Assembly (NCBI RefSeq): GCF_040409805.1
Contig: NZ_CP099572.1
Location: forward strand, 1,364,001-1,428,000
Origin: Polynucleobacter sp. MWH-UH23A
Lineage (GTDB): Bacteria; Pseudomonadota; Gammaproteobacteria; Burkholderiales; Burkholderiaceae
Reading direction: 5' to 3'
Length of the DNA stretch: 64,000 bases
This document shows positions 34,548 to 43,544 of this stretch, piece after piece. Position numbers and translations under genes: made by a program. Every line of letters begins with the position of its first letter. Within the stretch, counting starts at the first letter, position 1. The notes below the pieces were generated by a model that was not told the origin of the DNA, ran no database searches, and was given only the letters and a program-made list of their open reading frames with translations.

Positions 34548-35696
34548 TTATGCAGGCTGAGCTTGAGTCTCTGCGATCTTTTCTAGAGCACCAGCAAGAT
34601 GATCAACTGTACGATCAACATGCCCTAGTTTTTCTAAGCCAAACAAACCAATACGGAAGGTGCGGAAATCTGGGCGCTCGTCACATTGCAGAGGCACACC
34701 TGCCGCTGTCTGCAAGCCTAATGCGATGAACTTCTTACCCGATTGAATATCCGGATCAGTGGTGTAGCTAACAACTACGCCTGGAGCTTGGAATCCTTTA
34801 GCAGAAACAGAGCGATAACCTTTAGACTCCAAAAGCTTGCGTACCTTCTCGCCCAACTCCACTTGTTTTGCTTTGAGTTTGGCAAAACCAAGTGATTGCG
34901 TTTCTTTCATCACATTGCGCAAAATTTTGAGTGCATCAGTCGGCATGGTGGTGTGATAAACATGGCCACCTTTTTCATAGGCCTCCATAATTTGCAGCCA
35001 CTTCTTTAAATCCATGGAGAAGCTACTGCTTTGAGTTGCATCAATACGCTCACGAGCGCGCTCGCCCAGGGCAATTAAGGCACAACAAGGTGAGCTGCTC
35101 CAGCCTTTTTGGGGCGCAGTAATCAATACGTCAACATTGCAGGCTTTCATATCAACCCACATCGCGCCAGAGGCGATGCAATCCAAAACAAACAATCCAT
35201 TCACGGAACGCACAGCCTCACCCACCGCTTTAATATAGTCATCGGGCAGAATGATTCCTGCGGATGTCTCAACGTGCGGTGCAAATACTACTGCAGGCTT
35301 TTCTTTCTTAATAAAGGCAACAACCTCTTCAATTGGAGCGGGGGCAAATACACCTTGAGCAGAGTCATCCAATTGGCGACCCTTGATAACTGAAACCTCA
35401 CTGGCGATATTATCCAAGTCAAAAATTTGCGTCCAACGATAACTAAACCATCCATTACGCAAGACCAAGCACTTTTGCTTATTTGCAAACTGACGCGCAA
35501 CCGCTTCCATGCCAAAAGTACCGCTACCAGGAACGATTACTGCAGAGCTTGCGTTGTAAGCATCTTTCAACACGCTAGAGATATCCACCATCACACGCTT
35601 GAACTCTTCAGACATGTGATTCAAGGAGCGGTCGGTATAGACCACTGAGAACTCTAACAATCCATCTGGATCAACATGAGGGAGTAAGCCTGGCAT
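34548..35696 (-). CDS. class V PLP-dependent aminotransferase (alanine/serine-glyoxylate type)
   Basis: A 382-residue fold-type I aminotransferase. It has the SGTFGMEAVARQF helix (58-70), the LDCIASGAMWVDM cofactor-ring segment (171-183), the PLP-binding Lys197 in APQKGWSSSP, and a C-terminal FRTFRIGLFG stretch. The family includes alanine-glyoxylate and serine-glyoxylate aminotransferases and (S)-ureidoglycine-glyoxylate aminotransferase. Substrates are not resolved. It is transcribed in the same direction as tcuBA, 136 bases downstream. Confidence 0.9.
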   Translation of the reverse strand: MPGLLPHVDPDGLLEFSVVYTDRSLNHMSEEFKRVMVDISSVLKDAYNASSAVIVPGSGTFGMEAVARQFANKQKCLVLRNGWFSYRWTQIFDLDNIASEVSVIKGRQLDDSAQGVFAPAPIEEVVAFIKKEKPAVVFAPHVETSAGIILPDDYIKAVGEAVRSVNGLFVLDCIASGAMWVDMKACNVDVLITAPQKGWSSSPCCALIALGERARERIDATQSSSFSMDLKKWLQIMEAYEKGGHVYHTTMPTDALKILRNVMKETQSLGFAKLKAKQVELGEKVRKLLESKGYRSVSAKGFQAPGVVVSYTTDPDIQSGKKFIALGLQTAAGVPLQCDERPDFRTFRIGLFGLEKLGHVDRTVDHLAGALEKIAETQAQPA

Positions 35697-35832
35697 AGTA
35701 ATTTCCTGGGAATTTCTGTGAATAGTCCTAAATGATACCGATTTACGTATTTATTGCACCGCAACCTTAGCCCGCTTGCTTAATTTGACCCTTTTAAAGC
35801 CATCAAGACGGAAAACCTGAGCTTAGATCTCA

Positions 35833-36975
35833 CTAATCCGCGCCAAATTGAAGACTATTCTTCTGACGCTTCTCAATAGCATTCTTAAGCAAGGCGGCCA
35901 TCCGATAGAAACCATGTGCAAACTTGCTGTACGGCATTGTTAAGAAAAATGCCATTACAAAACCCAAATGAATAGTCAGCAGTAGTGTCATTACCGAAGT
36001 ATCACGATAGGCTAATAGAGCCAAACCAGATGCACTAATTAAAAATAGCAGCACAATAAACGCCCTATCCATTGGTTTTTGAGTGGCATCGCCGTGAGCG
36101 GCATTTCTACGTAAGTTCAGATATAGCAAACCTGCTGGTCCAATTAATAAACCAATACCACCCAGTGTTCCCAGTAGCACCGGCAAACTAGTCAAATCAT
36201 AGGGAGCATGCAAATCAAGGAAGTAGTGATAAATCGTGGCCACACTCGTAGCGGCAAAGCACAATATGAACCCATAGAAAGTGAAGTGATGAAAACGCCT
36301 TCTCCATAGAGAGAAAGCATCGTCTTCGTTATTGCAACCTTCTCCATGTCCACCACCGAGATATTTCAAGGTCAATGCATCATGAGTCGCCTCTGTCACC
36401 ACATCCCCCGAAATACCACCAGGATCAATGCCATTCCAAAAACGGACCAAGCCGACAGCCAAAGCCAATACTGCAAAACTAAAGACTGCACCAAACATTA
36501 AAGCCAAGGTGTTATGTGAAAACACGGCATAGAAGTTTCCATTCAGAGGCCCAGATGAAAGTGAACCATTGAGTGCAGCACTAAGCAACAAGAAAAAGGT
36601 AATTGATATAGCTGTTGCTAATGACAATACCAAACCATTCTTTTTATATAGACCACCTAGAGTTCTTGGCCAAGCATAAGTCATATAGGTTTCTTTACGA
36701 ACTTGGGCCATTACCTGTGGAATATTCACTCCGAATTCATGTGGGGGAGCATATTGACAAGCATGCAGACAGGCGCCGCAGTTGTGACATAGATTCGCTA
36801 AATAATTAACCACGCTTGGAGTAAATTCAATACGACGTGTCATCGCCGGAAATACAGCACAGAATCCCTCGCAATAACGACACGCATTACAAATCTGTAA
36901 CATACGGTCAGCTTCAGACTCTGGAGTAATGGCTACAGCTCTAGCCTCTTGAATTAGCGTATTAAGCGCTTGCAT
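35833..36975 (-). CDS. tcuB: TcuB-type 4Fe-4S membrane electron carrier
   Basis: A 380-residue protein with two 4Fe-4S motifs at the N-terminus (Cys29, 32, 35, 39 and Cys63, 66, 69, 73) and six or so membrane helices after residue 110. It matches tricarballylate utilisation protein B, which reoxidises the flavin of TcuA and feeds electrons to the membrane. I start it at 36975: GGAG lies seven bases upstream, inside the 3' end of tcuA, and the two genes overlap by 14 bases. Confidence 0.92.
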   Translation of the reverse strand: MQALNTLIQEARAVAITPESEADRMLQICNACRYCEGFCAVFPAMTRRIEFTPSVVNYLANLCHNCGACLHACQYAPPHEFGVNIPQVMAQVRKETYMTYAWPRTLGGLYKKNGLVLSLATAISITFFLLLSAALNGSLSSGPLNGNFYAVFSHNTLALMFGAVFSFAVLALAVGLVRFWNGIDPGGISGDVVTEATHDALTLKYLGGGHGEGCNNEDDAFSLWRRRFHHFTFYGFILCFAATSVATIYHYFLDLHAPYDLTSLPVLLGTLGGIGLLIGPAGLLYLNLRRNAAHGDATQKPMDRAFIVLLFLISASGLALLAYRDTSVMTLLLTIHLGFVMAFFLTMPYSKFAHGFYRMAALLKNAIEKRQKNSLQFGAD

Positions 36976-38374
36976 ATCCAAGCTCCATTGATTGTTTTCT
37001 TGCGGCTTGCGCTGCTTGAACTCCAGCAGCACGTCCAAATACAGTACCAATTGCCATTCCTATCCCAGCCGCATAACCTTTGCCCAAGACATTCCCAGCC
37101 ATCATCTCGCCAGCAACAAATAAATTTGAGCTTGGTGCACCATTAAAACGAACCGCAGCGGTTTCATCAGTCTTTAAACCAAGATAAGTAAATGTCACAC
37201 CAGGGCGAACTGCGTATCCATAGAAAGGCCCTTGATCAATCGGTAAGGCCCAATGTGTTTTTGCAGGCTCAATACCTTCTGTATGGCAATCATCCAAAAT
37301 AGTGTGATCAAAGCTGCCCACCCTGCATGCTGCGTTATAAGTCTTTATAGTTTCCAAAAGGGCTTGAGGGTCAAGACCTAGTTTTTTCGCAAGCTCTTCC
37401 AGAGTGTCGGCTTTCTCACCTGGAAAAACTGGCGGCATGAATCGTCCCAGTACTTTTGAATCAATAATGGAGTACCCAATCTGTCCTGGTTGTTGCGCCA
37501 CTAATCTTCCCCAGAAGGCATAGCGCTTAGGCCAAAAATCCTCACCCTCATCTGAGAAGCGTTGAGCATTTTTATTTACAACAATTCCGAATGACACCGC
37601 ATCGATACGGGTGCAAATGCCGCCATCATACAAAGGGGCACGGGCATCAATGGCAACCATATGGGCTTGCGTTGGATCGCTAACTGAATCTGCACCCAAG
37701 CCAATCAACTGCTTAATCAACACACCTTGGTTATAGCGTGTACCCCGAATAAGAAAGTTCTCTGCGGGTGACTCACCATACTCATTAACGCCCCAGGCTT
37801 CTTTAAGCCACTCGCGATTAGATTCAAATCCTCCAGCAGCCATGACACATGCCCTCGCTGTAATACGTTCGTTACCAACGTACGCAGCGATAAATTGACC
37901 ATCCTGAATTTCTACAGACGATACAGGGGACTCATAGCGTATTTGTACGCCCAACTTCTCCGCACTGCGATAGTAAGCGTTGACCAAGGCTTTACCACCG
38001 CCCATAAAGAATGCATTAGTACGTGAGAGATTTAATGTGCCAGAAAGTGGGGGCTGAAAACGAACGCCGTGATGTTGCATCCACTGACGACATTGTGATG
38101 AGGCACGTATAACGTGACGCGCCAATTTTTCATCAGTATGGCCACTAGTAACTTTTAGAACATCTTGCCAATACTCTTCTTCAGAATAGGATTCCAGCAT
38201 CACATCTTCTGGCTGATCGTGCATTGCGCGAATATTACGTGTGTGTGACGAATTACCACCGCGCCACTCTTTTGGGGCAGCCTCCAAGAGAAGAACGCTA
38301 GCGCCTGCTTCCCTAGCAATAAGGGCTGCACACAGAGCGGCATTACCACCGCCAATCACTAGAACATCAACCAT
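36962..38374 (-). CDS. tcuA: TcuA-type FAD-dependent tricarballylate dehydrogenase
   Basis: A 470-residue flavoprotein of the fumarate reductase/succinate dehydrogenase class: [29 protein letters not shown] (6-34) for [15 protein letters not shown], and the C-terminal [19 protein letters not shown]. TcuA oxidises tricarballylate to cis-aconitate. The paired TcuB supports this, though closely related tricarboxylates are possible. No tcuC or TctAB transporter is adjacent. Confidence 0.92.
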   Translation of the reverse strand: MVDVLVIGGGNAALCAALIAREAGASVLLLEAAPKEWRGGNSSHTRNIRAMHDQPEDVMLESYSEEEYWQDVLKVTSGHTDEKLARHVIRASSQCRQWMQHHGVRFQPPLSGTLNLSRTNAFFMGGGKALVNAYYRSAEKLGVQIRYESPVSSVEIQDGQFIAAYVGNERITARACVMAAGGFESNREWLKEAWGVNEYGESPAENFLIRGTRYNQGVLIKQLIGLGADSVSDPTQAHMVAIDARAPLYDGGICTRIDAVSFGIVVNKNAQRFSDEGEDFWPKRYAFWGRLVAQQPGQIGYSIIDSKVLGRFMPPVFPGEKADTLEELAKKLGLDPQALLETIKTYNAACRVGSFDHTILDDCHTEGIEPAKTHWALPIDQGPFYGYAVRPGVTFTYLGLKTDETAAVRFNGAPSSNLFVAGEMMAGNVLGKGYAAGIGMAIGTVFGRAAGVQAAQAARKQSMELGYASA

Positions 38375-38436
38375 GGGGCTTTTTGAAGAAAAGAAAATAC
38401 TTTACCGTTTTTTTGGCTTATTTACCAAGACCCAAA

Positions 38437-39351
38437 TCAAGCATTAGAAGATCGACTCTTAGTCGAGGATACCCAGATACCAAGTGCGATGAGTGCAAAC
38501 GCCACTCCATGAAAGAGCTGTGGAGGCTCGCCCAACATTGCCGCAGACAAAAGAGCGGTAAATAAAGGAATAAAGTTCGCAAAGAATGCTGCCACGGTAG
38601 GACCTGCGCCATTAACCCCTAGTCCCCAGCAACGATAAGCAATTAAGGATGGGCCCACTGCCACAAACACAATAAGCGAGCCAGTCCATGCGTTAAGCTC
38701 AAGATGCGCATGTCCCATCGCTATCTCAAAACCATCAAAGAAACTAGTCCACAGCAATCCAACTAATACCTGCGCCATTAAGAAGTCTGCCCATGGCCAC
38801 TGTCGCTCGGTACTAGAGTCAGGACGACTCAGCATCCAACTATAGAAAGCCCACAAGATAGTGGCTAACATAATCAATAAATCACCCTCCACCATTTCCA
38901 TAGAAAGTAATGCGGATAACTCACCCCTAGTCAATACTATTGCCACGCCAATCAATGAAACGATTGCGCCTAACAACTGCAACAGACTAGGTTTCACTTG
39001 ATACCAAACAGCGCCAATGAATAGCATCCAAATCGGCATGCTTGCGCCTATCAAGGTAACGTTAATTGCAGTTGACGTCTGCAATGCTAAATAGAGCAAC
39101 ACGTTGTAACTGCCTACCCCAAAGAGTCCTAATAAAATAAAGCGTTTTTTGTTTTGCCACAAAGCGCTATCGGGTTTAAATACACGCCAACCCAATGGCA
39201 ACAACAATAGAGCAGCCAAACCCCAGCGTACTGCACTTAGCGTAATTGGTGAAACACTTCCCACCAAAAGGCGGCCTGCTATAGCATTCCCCGCCCACAG
39301 GGCTGTGGCAATTAATAAATAGGCAACGGTAGCAAGGGTGAGTTTAGGCAT
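38437..39351 (-). CDS. EamA/DMT-family transporter
   Basis: A 304-residue ten-helix membrane protein with two EamA halves (LIATALWAGNAIAGRLLVG at the start; LIMLATILWAFYSWMLSRPD at the second). It shares the family but little sequence with the DMT protein at 33135. It lies 62 bases upstream of tcuA on the same strand and may be a metabolite exporter. Solute unknown. Confidence 0.9.
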   Translation of the reverse strand: MPKLTLATVAYLLIATALWAGNAIAGRLLVGSVSPITLSAVRWGLAALLLLPLGWRVFKPDSALWQNKKRFILLGLFGVGSYNVLLYLALQTSTAINVTLIGASMPIWMLFIGAVWYQVKPSLLQLLGAIVSLIGVAIVLTRGELSALLSMEMVEGDLLIMLATILWAFYSWMLSRPDSSTERQWPWADFLMAQVLVGLLWTSFFDGFEIAMGHAHLELNAWTGSLIVFVAVGPSLIAYRCWGLGVNGAGPTVAAFFANFIPLFTALLSAAMLGEPPQLFHGVAFALIALGIWVSSTKSRSSNA

Positions 39352-39455
39352 TTAGACTTAGCGGGTGTGGCGCTATCTAGCATTGTAGAAACAATTCCTT
39401 GGTATTGCTAAGATAGAGCTTGTAGATGCATACAAATACATTACAAGGATTGATT

Positions 39456-40601
39456 GTGCCAGTTATTACCAATATCGAAGACTTGCGGGTTCTTCACAAA
39501 AAACGTACTCCCAAGATGTTCTACGACTACGCAGACTCTGGCTCTTGGACTGAGTCCACTTATCGTGCCAATGAATCTGACTTTCAGAAAATCAAATTAC
39601 GTCAACGCGTAGCCGTTGACATGACAAACCGCACGACCAAAACCAAAATGGTCGGGCAAGAAGTAGCTATGCCGGTAGCGCTTGCCCCAACTGGACTTAC
39701 CGGCATGCAACACGCCGATGGAGAAATTTTGGCAGCCAAAGCCGCTGAAAAATTCGGCGTACCTTTTTGTCTTTCAACCATGAGTATTTGCTCTATTGAA
39801 GATGTTGCCGAGCGCACGACCAAACCTTTTTGGTTTCAACTATATGTCATGAAAGACCGCGGCTTTATTGAACGTCTAATTGAACGCGCTAAAGCTGCAA
39901 AATGTTCTGCCCTTGTTTTAACGCTTGATTTACAAATTCTTGGTCAACGCCACAAGGATTTGAAGAATGGTTTATCAGCTCCGCCTAAATTAACCATTGC
40001 CAATATGATCAATATGGCCACCAAGCCACGTTGGTGCCTGGGCATGGCAATGACTCCTCGTAGGACTTTTAGGAATATTGTTGGCCATGCTACTGGTGTA
40101 GGCAACATGTCCTCCCTCTCCTCCTGGACAGCCGAGCAATTTGATCCGGGCCTCAATTGGGGTGATGTAGAGTGGATTAAAAAGCTGTGGGGTGGAAAGC
40201 TCATTATTAAAGGCATCTTGGATGAAGAAGATGCAAGAATGGCTGCAAACACTGGTGCTGATGCACTAATTGTTTCGAATCATGGTGGCCGCCAACTTGA
40301 TGGTGCTGTGTCTAGTATTCAGGCGCTACCAGGCATTGTGGATGCAGTTGGCAAAGATATTGAAGTGTGGATGGATGGTGGTATTCGATCCGGTCAAGAC
40401 GTTCTTAAAGCCTGGGCACTTGGTGCTCGCGGTACGATGATTGGCCGCCCCTTCCTCTATGGCTTAGGCGCAATGGGTGAAGCCGGCGTAACCAAGTGCC
40501 TCGAGCTCATTCATAATGAATTAGACATCACCATGGCTTTTACTGGTCATCGCGATATTCATAATGTAACTAAAGATATTTTGTACCCAGGGACTTTCTA
40601 A
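39456..40601 (+). CDS. lldD: FMN-dependent L-lactate (2-hydroxy acid) dehydrogenase
   Basis: A 381-residue enzyme of the LldD/glycolate oxidase family. FMN and active-site elements: FYDYADSGSW near the N-terminus, ALAPTGLTGM, WFQLYVMKDR, LTLDLQILGQRHKDL, IIKGIL, catalytic His276 in VSNHGGRQLDG and the phosphate loop DGGIRSGQDVLKA. The GTG at 39456 is preferred over an ATG at 39426: AAGGA is six bases upstream and PVITNIEDL is the family start. Lactate is the likeliest substrate, but other 2-hydroxy acids are possible. Confidence 0.92.
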   Translation: MPVITNIEDLRVLHKKRTPKMFYDYADSGSWTESTYRANESDFQKIKLRQRVAVDMTNRTTKTKMVGQEVAMPVALAPTGLTGMQHADGEILAAKAAEKFGVPFCLSTMSICSIEDVAERTTKPFWFQLYVMKDRGFIERLIERAKAAKCSALVLTLDLQILGQRHKDLKNGLSAPPKLTIANMINMATKPRWCLGMAMTPRRTFRNIVGHATGVGNMSSLSSWTAEQFDPGLNWGDVEWIKKLWGGKLIIKGILDEEDARMAANTGADALIVSNHGGRQLDGAVSSIQALPGIVDAVGKDIEVWMDGGIRSGQDVLKAWALGARGTMIGRPFLYGLGAMGEAGVTKCLELIHNELDITMAFTGHRDIHNVTKDILYPGTF

Positions 40602-41387
40602 ATTTCTTACTTACTTAATCACCCAGTCCTAGTCTTTGGAGCTTCGCTCCTAGTCTTTTGCCTATCCGTTTGGTTTGGCAATGCAGTGCTCAGCCGTTAC
40701 AGGAGCAAGGATACTGAAACATCCCAAGATCTAGGAGTGATTCAGACAGCAACACTGACATTATTAGCCCTCATCATCGGCTTCACATTCTCTATGGCGA
40801 TCGACCGCCATGATATTCGCGAAACCTTGGAAGAGAGTGAAGCCAATGCCATTGGCACTGAGTACCTTAGAGCCGATCTGTTACCACCAGAAGTATCCGC
40901 AAGAACGAAAGATCTTCTTCAACAATACCTGGAACAGCGCATCCTGTTTTATTCAAAACAGGATAAGGAAAAGATTCGGGCGATTCGTCAAAAAACGGAT
41001 GAACTCCAAGATGCGCTATGGAAAGAAGTTTTACCGATTGCACACAAGCAACCAAGCCCGACTATTGCATTAACCATCTCTGGCATGAATGACGTATTGA
41101 ATTCTCAAGGCTACGTCCAGGCAGCCTGGTGGAATCGCATACCCTTTGCCGCATGGTCCTTAATGACTGCGATTGCCATTTGTGCAAACTTACTGGTTGG
41201 GTTTGGAGCTCGCAATTTCAAAAAGAATGTGGGTCTATTTATGATTTTCCCATTCGTTACCTCGGTTTCTTTCTTCTTAATTGCCGACATCGATAGCCCT
41301 AGGGGTGGAGTTATCCGAATTGAGCCTCGCAACCTCATCACCCTCCAAAATAGCCTGAAATCTAAGGGCGCCCCTCTTATTAAGTAA
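40602..41387 (+). CDS. bestrophin/DUF4239-like membrane protein with no canonical start
   Basis: A membrane protein of 233 residues from GTG 40686, or 261 if translated from an ATT at 40602. The upstream in-frame codons encode a convincing first membrane helix (HPVLVFGASLLVFCLSVWFG), so the GTG start would delete it. The frame opens directly after the lldD stop (TAA ATT), with no ATG, GTG or TTG before 40686. Further helices lie at about 50-70, 175-195 and 205-225 (261 numbering), with a large helical loop between. The architecture resembles DUF4239. A rare ATT start or coupled reinitiation is possible. Confidence 0.6.
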   Translation: MSYLLNHPVLVFGASLLVFCLSVWFGNAVLSRYRSKDTETSQDLGVIQTATLTLLALIIGFTFSMAIDRHDIRETLEESEANAIGTEYLRADLLPPEVSARTKDLLQQYLEQRILFYSKQDKEKIRAIRQKTDELQDALWKEVLPIAHKQPSPTIALTISGMNDVLNSQGYVQAAWWNRIPFAAWSLMTAIAICANLLVGFGARNFKKNVGLFMIFPFVTSVSFFLIADIDSPRGGVIRIEPRNLITLQNSLKSKGAPLIK

Positions 41388-41454
41388 CGTTTAACGGGGC
41401 TAAGAGCCTCATATCAGGGATTTTCCCCTAATGTTGATAGTGTTAATGAGATTG

Positions 41455-41472
41455 ATTATCATTTATGATAAT
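41455..41472. promoter_or_regulatory. Fur-like operator upstream of cytochrome b561
   Basis: A perfect 18-base inverted repeat ATTATCAT-TT-ATGATAAT, very close to Fur box half-sites, ends 27 bases before the cytochrome b561 start. It likely overlaps the promoter. Confidence 0.75.
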
Positions 41473-41499
41473 TAAAATACTCAATTCCTACCAAGACAT

Positions 41500-42045
41500 A
41501 TGACGAAGAACCAGTACCACCCAATTTCGATCCTATTCCATTGGCTTATCGTAGTTCTGCTCATTGCTGCATTTGTAGTTATTGAACTTAAGGGGCAATT
41601 TCCCAAGGGAAGTGAAGCACGAGATCTCACTAAAACAATTCATGGCTTCATTGGGCAAATCATCTTCATCATCATGGCGTTACGTTTGTTTGCGCGAATT
41701 GTATTCGGGGTACCAGAACCCAAAAACCCTAGCCAAGCTTTAGCAACGCTTTCCAAAGCAATGCATTGGCTCTTCTACGCAATCCTTTTAATAGCGCCGA
41801 TCTTTGGCATTTTGTATTTCCAATATGCCGGCAAGGAAATTTATTTCTTTGGCTTCACATGGCCCCAGTTAGTTACCCCAGACCCTGTAATGAAAAAATC
41901 AGTCGAGAATATTCATGAGCTTTTGGGAAACAGCTTGTACTTTCTCATCGGAATTCATGCGCTTGCTGCCCTATGGCACCATTACTTTTTGAAGGATGAT
42001 GTGCTCACGCGTATATTGCCTAAAATGAAACGTGTCAGTAATTAA
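41500..42045 (+). CDS. cytochrome b561 (YceJ-type dihaem membrane protein)
   Basis: A 181-residue protein with four membrane helices. Haem-ligand histidines are placed as in cytochrome b561: PISILFHWLIV (His14), TKTIHGFIGQ, SKAMHWLFYA and IGIHALAALWHHYFLKDD. It would move electrons from quinol to an acceptor, possibly superoxide, in the inner membrane. The Fur-like site just upstream suggests induction under iron limitation. A small membrane protein gene follows 19 bases on. Confidence 0.92.
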   Translation: MTKNQYHPISILFHWLIVVLLIAAFVVIELKGQFPKGSEARDLTKTIHGFIGQIIFIIMALRLFARIVFGVPEPKNPSQALATLSKAMHWLFYAILLIAPIFGILYFQYAGKEIYFFGFTWPQLVTPDPVMKKSVENIHELLGNSLYFLIGIHALAALWHHYFLKDDVLTRILPKMKRVSN

Positions 42046-42064
42046 CCCAATAGGAAATTAGGCA

Positions 42065-42241
42065 ATGAAACCACTGTCTAAAAAAGCCAAGATGGCTGTC
42101 GGCTGGACCGTATTAATGACTGTAGTGGGCACGGCAATGCTGCATCAATGGCAATTCTTTGCGATAGGTTGCGCCTCTCTCGCCTTGCTATTGGTCGCCA
42201 ATCACTATGACCTTCTAAAAGATCCCGAAGATAAAAAATAA
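42065..42241 (+). CDS. small two-helix membrane protein
   Basis: A 58-residue frame starting at ATG 42065, preceded by TAGG-C-A, with two hydrophobic segments (about 10-26 and 31-46) and a charged tail DLLKDPEDKK. It lies 19 bases after cytochrome b561 on the same strand and may share its Fur-controlled transcript. I recognise no family. The hydrophobic layout and positive-inside lysines at the N-terminus make it a believable gene. Confidence 0.55.
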   Translation: MKPLSKKAKMAVGWTVLMTVVGTAMLHQWQFFAIGCASLALLLVANHYDLLKDPEDKK

Positions 42242-42266
42242 TCAAGCCTTCATAGACGCGAAGGTG

Positions 42267-43196
42267 TTATTTCTTTTGTTTTGGTGTTTTTAAATGCGCC
42301 CCAAATTGATCACGAATACAGTTTGATAAAGCACTGAACTCCGCAAGATGAGCCGTTGAAGATCTTGCCACTAAAGCAATAACTCTTTTGGGTGCTGGTG
42401 CACTTAATTCTTTAGCAAGTAAATCTGTATTTTTAAGCAGACTACTCTTTACGGCCATCTCTGGCAACAAAGCAATACCTAATCCGGACTCAACCATTTG
42501 CAATAGTGTTAGGAGGCTAGTAGCTTCCATGCTCTCGTCTTTACGAATGTCAACCTTCCTACATGCTTGCAAACTGTGTTCACGCAAGCAATGCCCTTCT
42601 TCCAAAAGCAAAAGCCGCTCTGCCATTTTGGCTGGAAGCGTAACTTCCTTTCCTTTAAGAGCGGGGTCACCTTCTTTTGCCACCAACCAAAACCCATCAT
42701 CAAATAATTCTTCAACCAACAGGCCATTGACGTCATAAGGCAAAGCAATTAATGCAAAGTCCAATCTATGATCAGCAATCCTAGCAAGTAAGTTAGCAGT
42801 CAAATCCTCACGCAAAGTTATTTTCAGATCTGGAAAGCGCTTACGAACTTCTGGCAATACGGTTGGCAACAGAAATGGAGCGATTGTTGGAATAACCCCT
42901 AGTCGAATGGTTGCCGTCATTGGCTTACTAGAAGCGATCGCATATTCAACCAAATCCTCAGAGGCAGTCAGGATTGTTTTCGCTCGCTCCAAGACCTCCA
43001 TACCTGCTGGAGTAATGGAAACATTTTGTCGATCACGTTCTACCAACTGAATCCCAAGCCCATCCTCCAATTCTTTTAAGCCAGCACTAAGAGTGGATTG
43101 GCCAACAAAACAGACTTGGGCTGCTCGAGTGAAATTAAGCTCTTGCGCCAAAGCAACGAGGTAGGTTAACTGCTTCAATGATGGTAAATAAGCCAT
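42267..43196 (-). CDS. oxyR: OxyR, peroxide-sensing LysR-type regulator
   Basis: A 309-residue LysR regulator. HTH at about 5-60 (LKQLTYLVALAQELNFTRAA). The redox cysteines are in EEGHCLREHSLQAC: Cys203 and Cys212, nine apart like E. coli Cys199/Cys208. OxyR activates peroxide defence genes when this disulfide forms. It is divergent from rubredoxin; a LysR-type box lies in the shared region, next to its own start, so autoregulation is likely. Confidence 0.94.
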   Translation of the reverse strand: MAYLPSLKQLTYLVALAQELNFTRAAQVCFVGQSTLSAGLKELEDGLGIQLVERDRQNVSITPAGMEVLERAKTILTASEDLVEYAIASSKPMTATIRLGVIPTIAPFLLPTVLPEVRKRFPDLKITLREDLTANLLARIADHRLDFALIALPYDVNGLLVEELFDDGFWLVAKEGDPALKGKEVTLPAKMAERLLLLEEGHCLREHSLQACRKVDIRKDESMEATSLLTLLQMVESGLGIALLPEMAVKSSLLKNTDLLAKELSAPAPKRVIALVARSSTAHLAEFSALSNCIRDQFGAHLKTPKQKK

Positions 43197-43206
43197 ACCG
43201 CCCTTT

Positions 43207-43223
43207 TATCGGATATTTTGATA
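43207..43223. promoter_or_regulatory. LysR-type box (TATC-N9-GATA) between oxyR and rubredoxin
   Basis: The inverted repeat TATC-N9-GATA contains the T-N11-A core of LysR-type operators. It lies 11 bases from the oxyR start and about 95 bases upstream of the rubredoxin start. Confidence 0.5.
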
Positions 43224-43317
43224 AATATTAGCATCTTCATTTACCAAGGTGATTAATACAGTCGAACGAAAAAAGCCATCTCCACTTAAAATTGATGGAA
43301 ATAACGAAGGAATGAAT

Positions 43318-43485
43318 ATGAAATCTTGGCAATGTATCGTATGCGGCTTTATTTATGATGAAGCAAAGGGCTTGCCTGAGGATGGAATTGCACCCGGCAC
43401 AGCTTGGGCTGATATCCCAGCAGATTGGGAGTGCCCTGATTGTGGCGTAGCCAAATCCGACTTTGAAATGGTTCAGATTAGCTAA
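43318..43485 (+). CDS. rubA: rubredoxin
   Basis: A 55-residue rubredoxin with the two iron-binding C-x-x-C knuckles: CIVC (Cys6, Cys9) and CPDC (Cys39, Cys42), and the intervening DIPADWE motif. AAGGA six bases before ATG 43318 fixes the start; an upstream ATG at 43312 abuts that site. It is a cytoplasmic electron carrier, here followed 59 bases later by its presumed reductase. Confidence 0.95.
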   Translation: MKSWQCIVCGFIYDEAKGLPEDGIAPGTAWADIPADWECPDCGVAKSDFEMVQIS

Positions 43486-43544
43486 ATTCCCATTTCGACT
43501 TTCAAAAACACCACATTCTCAATGCATTAATAAGGAGTTCAGCC

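Noticed and set aside
42388..42738. 116-codon plus-strand frame
   Set aside because: It is antisense to oxyR and Ser-rich without motif; the oxyR reading is certain.
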